Of a stretch of 64,000 nucleotides of DNA, positions 57,301 to 64,000 are shown one piece after another. The stretch covers positions 124,001 to 188,000 of the forward strand of contig JAJKFJ010020788.1 of the NCBI GenBank assembly GCA_027382625.1. The letters run 5' to 3'. Origin of the DNA: Tetmemena sp. SeJ-2015. Its lineage: Eukaryota > Ciliophora > Spirotrichea > Sporadotrichida > Oxytrichidae. Both the position numbers and the translations under genes were made by a program. The notes beneath the pieces are model-generated. The model searched no databases. It was given only the letters and a program-made list of their open reading frames with translations, and had not been told where the DNA came from. Each line of letters opens with the position of its first letter. Positions within the stretch are counted from its first letter, which is position 1.

Positions 57301-60300
57301 AATTTGCTAAGATACCTAAATTTTCGATGGCCTTTATTGCTAAGATAAATTATTATCATTAAAATTTAAGATATTGGAACTGTGCTTACAGCTCAGGATT
57401 ATTCCAGCTCAACTAATGCTTATACTATGAGCTATTAGAACGAACCGGATTAGTATTCTTTTCATCTCTGGATCAAACTCTAATACTTCTCATCAATAGC
57501 GTCATCAACTTACTATATTATTCAAAGCCCAGTCTTTGATGCAAAGCTTGTCAATAATTATCTCACCCTAACAATCCATAGTATCCTAAAAGCTTCAACA
57601 ATCGCAATATTTCCAAGTTATTTAGAGCAGTGGATTTAACTAAGTTGGTCTGCAAATACATGGAAAAAATCCAGTTCAAATTAGAGAACAATAGCCTAAT
57701 ATGCATCTGTCACGACAGCAGGCACTTCAACTTTCTTCATTAAGAATCAGTAAGATGTCACTTACTCCGCCTGGAACTAAAATTTTGACATCTATTTCGG
57801 GTCATCCAGCCCTTCAAGTAGCACTTTACCTGGTATGAAGTTAAAGAATTTCATGATTTTGAGCTACTTTATGTCACAACAGGATCATCTAACTATGCCT
57901 CGAAGCTACATATAATATCGTGACACTGCACTTTTGTATTACTCCTTCAATTCAGACGCTTACGGAGGCTTCTTAAATACAATGAGAACTTATGAGCAGT
58001 ACAGAGGGATAGGCACATCGCAAAGCACAAGATAGAGATTCATTTGGGAAAGAGACCACACCATCAAGGGCTTTTGTCAAGAAAATACTTAGAACTACAT
58101 TTATGACTACAACTCAGATAGTTGCAAAGGTAACAACAATTAATCTCGCTCTGGTTTTCAAACATTTCATAGAAAGATACATGAGATATATTGAACAAGC
58201 CACGGATGGGTTCTCTATTAGTAATGTTTTTGGAGCTGCCTTTACAGGTAGCATGCCTCTCACTACAACTTACACAGTCACCATGTTCGTTCTCGCAAAA
58301 ACAGAGATTATTTCTCCATCCTAAGTTTTCACAATCAATCCTTCTAACTGTATGAGTGATTTTGTGTTAAATCTTTATAGCCTCTGCAACTCTCTAGTTC
58401 ATTTTGACTTCAAATTTCTCTAACTTGTATATTGCGCATTAGGATTAAAGAACAAGAACTACTTACTAGTAAATTAGGTTTTAGAGTTTTTATTATTGCT
58501 TATGTAGAAATAAAGGTCAGATGTGGAGAATTGTAGGAATTGGAAGAAGCACTGCTACAAATATTAATAATGACATTATATAAGAGATTAATTTATTTAT
58601 TACAAAGTACCGCTTTTATGATTACCTAACCCTAGACGACATTAAATTATTTTATCAGTCTGTCAACGATACCAGGGACTTAGTTTGATAATGTTCTCTA
58701 AATTGGCTTGCCCAATGGAGGAACCAGCCCTCTAAATTGCTACATCAGACACCTTAGAATATTTTCCACATTCATAAGTAATCATAATTTGAAAGAGCTT
58801 AAAACTGTATAGGTAATGTTGGGTATCTGGTACTCGAAAAATCTTTTGCGAAGTATCATAACTAGTACATAAAAGATTAAAGCAAAATATACATTTTACA
58901 TCACACTTTACCTGCCTCTGGATGATCCTAATCAACTATAATAAATGAGAGAGCTAAAATCATAATAGCCGACTGATGAACTGCTTCAAATCAAATATAA
59001 CAGTCTTTAATGGGATCGAGATGCAACTTATGCAAATATCATAAATTTGAAGTTAAATAATCTTTTTTAAATAAATAAAAGAAAAATTAAAAGTTAAATA
59101 AAAAAGGGGGGAAATTTAATTTATTACTAGTTAAATTTATTGTCTCTAACTTGTGTGATCCATTAATTATTACATTTTATACCATTATTTTTGAAATGAT
59201 TTAACTTTTTAAGCTATTATCGCAGTAATAGATATATGGAGGAGGATTTCACTTATCAGTTCAGTCCTGATACAGTTTCAGGAAATGCATTTGTTAACCT
59301 TGTTACAGGAGTTAGCTACCCTGAGTGGACTTTAGACTTTATTTATTAAGTAAATAATACTCTTGACAAGCCGAGCCTTCTAGTCATTTCAAGTTTCATT
59401 ACTGTTTCTCTTTCTAGTGTTGGAACTTAGGATTATTTAAAAGTGGCTCTTAATTCATAAACTTATTCATGTGCGGTTTCCTCCAACAAGCCTAAATTTT
59501 TCTATCATGTGGGTATTGCATTCGAGACCTAGTAAAATCTCTTGAAATTTGTCATGAATGGAGAGGTCAGATGCACTTAGTATCTATCTTCAGCCGTGCC
59601 AATCCCAACTAGGTTTAACTTTTGGGCCTTTTTTTAAAGCCCTCAGCTTTCCGAATTTTTTGGATATAAATTTTCAAAGGGGAAATTTAAGATATTTCCC
59701 CCAAAGAAAAAGTTTACAAAATTAAAAGATTTAATTAATAGTACGTTTTAAAAACTAGTACTGTAATAAGTGCTGGTTTTTAAATTATTTTTTAATTATA
59801 TTCCCTAAATTTTATTTTTAAATTTATTTTATTTTTTTTAGATCTATAAAACTATGGAACAAGCAACTTAACTCCTACTCGCTAACGCAGTAGTATAAGA
59901 AACTCTCAAACTACTACGAATACCAAGATAACTTGATTTTCTACTATGATGTGAGGTACAGTTGGGTTTACACTCCCTATCGATATATCTACTATAGTGG
60001 AGATAGATACGTGGCGAGCGACACCCATGTATAAATGGATACTAACCCTTACTCAAGCTCCCCTTTTCAAGATAAAAATATTAAATATCTTTTCAATAGC
60101 TATTCACATAAAATCTCTGTGATTCTGATCAAACATATGATTAAAACACTTAGAAATGCCTAACAAAGCTCTATCTAGATCTTTCCAATGGAAATATAAT
60201 TGACTTCAAATTACCTCTCTCAAAAACTGGGTTCAGCGGCTAATCTAGCTTTACCGATTTTTAAATCGGATTCTGGGTGCTTTACAAAGAGAACATGCCA

Positions 60301-63300
60301 GCTGGAGAATTTCTCTAGTTGAATTTAGGAACTGTATCCTATAACTTCAAGGAAACCTTAGCCAGCTCAACTTACACAACATTTGATTTGTTAATATTTA
60401 AAACATATTTGTATGCCACAGGCTCTGGAGCTGCATCTCCTTGGAATACTGATAACGTTCTCTTTACAAGAGATAATTTTTAATAGCTCTACACTTACTT
60501 CTCGCCTTGGAGGTATCTGCACTTTTAATTCAACAAAGCATCAGGGGTCACAAGTTTTGTGGACAACAGCCAGCAAGCTACTCTTTCAGGGTCTATGAGT
60601 TACTCTCTCACTCCAAGCACTCAATACTATATAACTCTGTGTCCAAGTAACCCCGGAGCAACAACCAATCCTTGTAATACAGTAGTTGCATACATTAAGG
60701 TCTATAACTAGTTCAAAACATTCGACAATATTTGCCAATATAGACTTGCGACAGACGCCTCAGAAAAATTGGTTTCTTCCTGGGCTCTTAATTATTATGA
60801 TACAGATCTAACTACAGACTTAATCTAATAGTTCATGATCAATTGTAATGAGGGGTTAATCATGTATAATTAATTACTTATCCTGAAGACACTAATGATG
60901 GAGTTTCAAGAAGCTATACCATCGCGAAGGTTCAAGTTCACAGATTTCGAACCTCTTCAGACATCTTGACTAGCCACCCTACTCCATTCAAGACATTGAC
61001 CTTAGACCTTTCATGGAGAGTAGGTTTCCTGAATTGAAACTCTGAGCAATTGCAAGAGAAGGCACTTCAAGTAGTGAGTTCGACATTCTATATTCAGACA
61101 CTACACCAGAGCTCAAGTACCCAGAAGTGGAGCGTAATCTTGCAATTAGAGAAGTCATGAACAACATAAATGTTCAGCTGTGTTGCAACAACTACTTATC
61201 GTCAGATTGAACTGGGAAATGCTCCTCCTGACTTCTATTACATAGGAGAGGGACAAATATTGCTCTTCTTTTTCTAAATAGTTGGCTATGAACGTAGCAT
61301 TGTATTAAATTATTCACTTTCACAACTAAATTAGATCATGAACTATAAGACGACAGTGTGAGTTAAATGTCTCTTCTTATTTTTTCGATTTTTAAATGCA
61401 GACACATTTCATAGTGAACTCATAGAATCAATAAACTAGACCAAAGTGGAGACACATAAACGAAATATACTTCCAAGCAGAGGACTTGGTGATGTGCGTC
61501 TATGGTTAGTTCTTTGACGTGTTTAGAGGCGAGCCTATTGACTAGTATGGAGAATCGCAAATGATAATCTACAGAGCTGATGATGCACTCCCAGTCGATT
61601 ACTCCTATGCAAAGCTCACCAAAGAATGGACGCTAGGGTTCTGGTTTAAAATAAGCACCAGCTATTTCAATCCCAACCTGTACATGCAAGATCATTTTAT
61701 TGCATTCCATGATCCAGCTTGCACTTAAACCACCAAGGCTAGACTTCAACTAGAGGCCAAGTTTGACACTGTAGCTGATCTAGAGCCTTACAAAGCACTA
61801 TTTAATACAGTCAGTTCACTCATTTAAGAAAGTTTTAATATTTCATTCTCTGCTGTCAGACGCGGTGATTCAGAAGGATACTTGGGTGATCTTAAATATT
61901 GTAAGCGACTATTTTACGAAAGAAGTGAGGACTTACTTAAGCGACGCGTACAGCTAAACTAGTACCTATTCATCAAACTAGCTTGATTTTCTTTCAACAT
62001 GCAAACTTTATTTTGGAGATAACACTGGCTCTTCATCTCAGACTGATTTCTAAACTTATTAAATCATTTTAGGAAGAATATAAATAAAATTTAATCTAGG
62101 AAAGAGTCAATTATGGCGTATAAATAAGTTGAATATATAAAAGCATATTTCAATGAGCATTAAATTAATCCTTATAAGATTTTTTAACTTAAAACACAAA
62201 GCCTTTCAAATAAATAAGGAAGAAAAGATGGGAGATTTAAATCAAAATTATAAAATTGGCTTTTTTATGAGCTTGAATATAAAACTAAAATTAAGGGGAG
62301 ATAATATGTGAAAATATTTTATGAAAATTAAAAATGAAGTGATGTACCAATTTTCTAAAAGAATATAATTATAGAGATATATTAAAAACTCGAATCATAT
62401 ATATTATCATGCAAAGGAATTTATTTTTTCAATTTCTTTTTTCAGTCTAAAGATTTTCAATTAAGATTTCTAAATTTATTTTAAATTTATTCTAAACAGA
62501 TAACTATCTGTCTATAAGAGAGTTTAAAATTTGGAATGAAGCTAAGACTTTTCAAGATTTGATTTATAATTCTATTCAGCCTCTGTATAAAAAATCCACT
62601 AATTTCGCCAACCTAGCTGTCTATTACAAGTTTGTCTCTCAGAACTCACTATTTTATGATCAAGTGTATTTTCCTACTTACTATATCGATATTACTACAA
62701 TACCAGCTGGGATTTCAGGTATTGTTACTTGGACAAGTATGGCTGAGGAATTCACCATGGATTGCTCCCCAGGTATGACTGGATCAGTTTCCATGGGTTG
62801 TATCTCTTATTAAAATTGGCTCTCTAACGATCCAACAACACCTTTAAACACTGCCGTGTCTTACGACATCGGTGAGACTATAAAAGAGAGAGTCTTTTAA
62901 AAGGATGTTGAGTTAACAATTTCTGTGATGAGCGCTATGCTCGTTGAAGATCTCAGTTATTAAATCTTAGAGATCGAAAATTTGGTAAGCGTTAGAAGGG
63001 TGAATCAATACCTCCTCTTTGTCTTCGACTAACATGGGATAACGTTCTATTTTTTATTTTATTATAAAATGATTTAGTTTCTAAACTTCAACTGCATTTG
63101 ATTTTGATACCTAGAACATGTTCTATCTTTTCATTACTCTTGATTAAGTAAATAACTAATTGACTATCTATGTGCAAGACGAGGCTTTGTTTACTCAACC
63201 CTTTTTCAATAAAACTCTAGATAAATCGCAAACTTCCTACTTCCTTAATTTTGCTATTATTAATTTTCTATTTGATACCTACGACTTGAGAATCGGAGAT

Positions 63301-64000
63301 GACTCAGGCTTCGCTTTCAATCATTCAATTTAATTATTTGAGGAGAAAATTTATTTGATGCATTCATATGGTTACATAAGCATTTTCTAGCGAGTGCTTT
63401 CAAAGCAAGAAATCACTCAAATAGCGAAAGGAGGTCTCCGCTCCTTCTATACTCAAGACTCCTCTGTGCTAAACTATTTCTCTCTCATGAACACGAACAA
63501 CTTCTCAAGCTAGTTAGGATACTGGTTATATGATCAGAAGATGTAAATGTGGCCGCCATGGACAGAATCCACTTACAAATTCTAAGCTTTCAACTTTCAA
63601 CAACCGCATATAAATATGCCCACAGGGGTATCGCCTCCATGCAAACTATCTCTCTCAAAATACTCTTACTATGAAAGCATCAATTTATTTAACTATATTC
63701 AAAATATGTTCACTTATAGGTATGCAACTAAGAGTTGCAGGAAATTGTGATAGTAAAGAAAAAACACTCCAGAATTAAGAATATTTGTGTATTTTATTGA
63801 GAATAAAGAATATACAGTCGTCATATATAAATAGCTAATAGACAAGTTATTAATAGTTATTGATCCAATTAGGAAAGTAAAGATAGCCAAGTAATGTAGA
63901 TTATACATTTGCAATATCTCATCATTAGATTTTTATAGATTAATAGAGGACTATTTAAGGAGGATTTATTGACTTCTATATATTATTAAGTTATATAAAC
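48337..64000 (+). CDS. Very large secreted LamG/Cys-repeat protein (runs off the window)
   Basis: ATG 48337 begins a signal peptide (KLTISFLIAMIFQINQVLTQ). LamG-like segments follow from about 48550 to 50400 (SLREVRIWDLARQRQSIKYF, ISYWKIQYEIENYG). A long array of short Cys repeats of the form C-x-x-C-x-[IV]-T covers about 50450-56250 (AFCDNADDCDVTFSS, CTIVADSVKNFAFSC, ICDITVTSN). Further LamG-like segments run from about 56600 to past 63700 (FWNHLAFSYYDRTFKSCING, FIGFARNLKLW). TAA/TAG read as Gln. AT-rich IES-like gaps include about 52436-53430, 55030-55330, 58990-59240, 59620-59840 and 62060-62510. Exact boundaries were not all fixed, and it could be more than one gene. It is related to the extracellular part of the neighbouring scrambled gene. 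Confidence 0.6.
52456..53111. repeat. Inverted-repeat element 3, inside an IES of the large gene
   Basis: The terminal inverted repeats (ATTATAGGATGAATACGAAT at the left and its reverse complement at the right) extend about 60 bp with several mismatches. The unique interior is about 530 bp. A minus-strand open stretch of 106 codons (52356-52676) crosses the left end and is not convincing. It may be a small non-autonomous transposon. Confidence 0.65.

Noticed and set aside
1..64000. Telomeric C4A4/G4T4 repeats or TBE transposon ends
   Set aside because: No run of C4A4 units was found. C-rich runs near 9581 are simple homopolymers.
1..64000. tRNA, rRNA or CRISPR arrays
   Set aside because: No cloverleaf with a TTCRANYY arm, no rRNA core motif and no regularly spaced repeats were seen.

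Overview
This window looks like germline (micronuclear) DNA of a hypotrich/stichotrich ciliate of the Oxytricha, Stylonychia or Tetmemena kind. Long reading frames use TAA and TAG as glutamine and TGA as the only stop. Genes are cut by many short AT-rich segments that start and end at a short direct repeat, with one copy left in the coding sequence after removal. These are internal eliminated sequences (IESs) with pointers, and they separate macronuclear-destined segments (MDSs). Classic small GT...AG introns (30-75 bp) occur as well. The species cannot be named from the sequence alone. IES coordinates below count one pointer copy.

Bases 1-37230 hold a same-strand array of seven calpain-family (peptidase C2) genes, here called A to G. 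A is cut by the window edge. Each intact copy starts with a signal peptide, carries the Cys/His/Asn calpain core and ends with a Cys-rich tail. Comparing paralogs fixes most IES boundaries. Many IESs are shared in position, some are copy-specific and some are only 10-16 bp long. Copy F has lost all three catalytic residues. Copy E lacks one MDS and has in its place a reverse-strand MDS of an acid-sphingomyelinase-like phosphoesterase. Minus-strand Rab-like GTPase sequences lie upstream of copies B and G. An unknown secreted-protein gene lies between A and B.

Bases 37543-38900 carry a pepsin-type (A1) aspartic protease with ordinary introns and almost no IESs.

Bases 39653-47446 hold a scrambled gene for a ciliate-type large membrane protein. 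The N-terminal LamG/Cys-rich part is on the minus strand, the DUF4215-plus-membrane middle is on the plus strand, and the C-terminal membrane part lies upstream of both. A 10-bp inverted pointer and an 11-bp direct pointer join the three parts in frame in the order N, middle, C. The C-terminal part is also partly duplicated.

From 48337 to the window end runs one very large secreted LamG/Cys-repeat protein gene on the plus strand, with several IESs. Three long inverted-repeat (MITE-like) elements lie in germline-limited DNA. No tRNA, rRNA, CRISPR array or telomeric C4A4 repeat was seen. Several single-base frame breaks in homopolymers and a few garbled patches point to imperfect consensus sequence.
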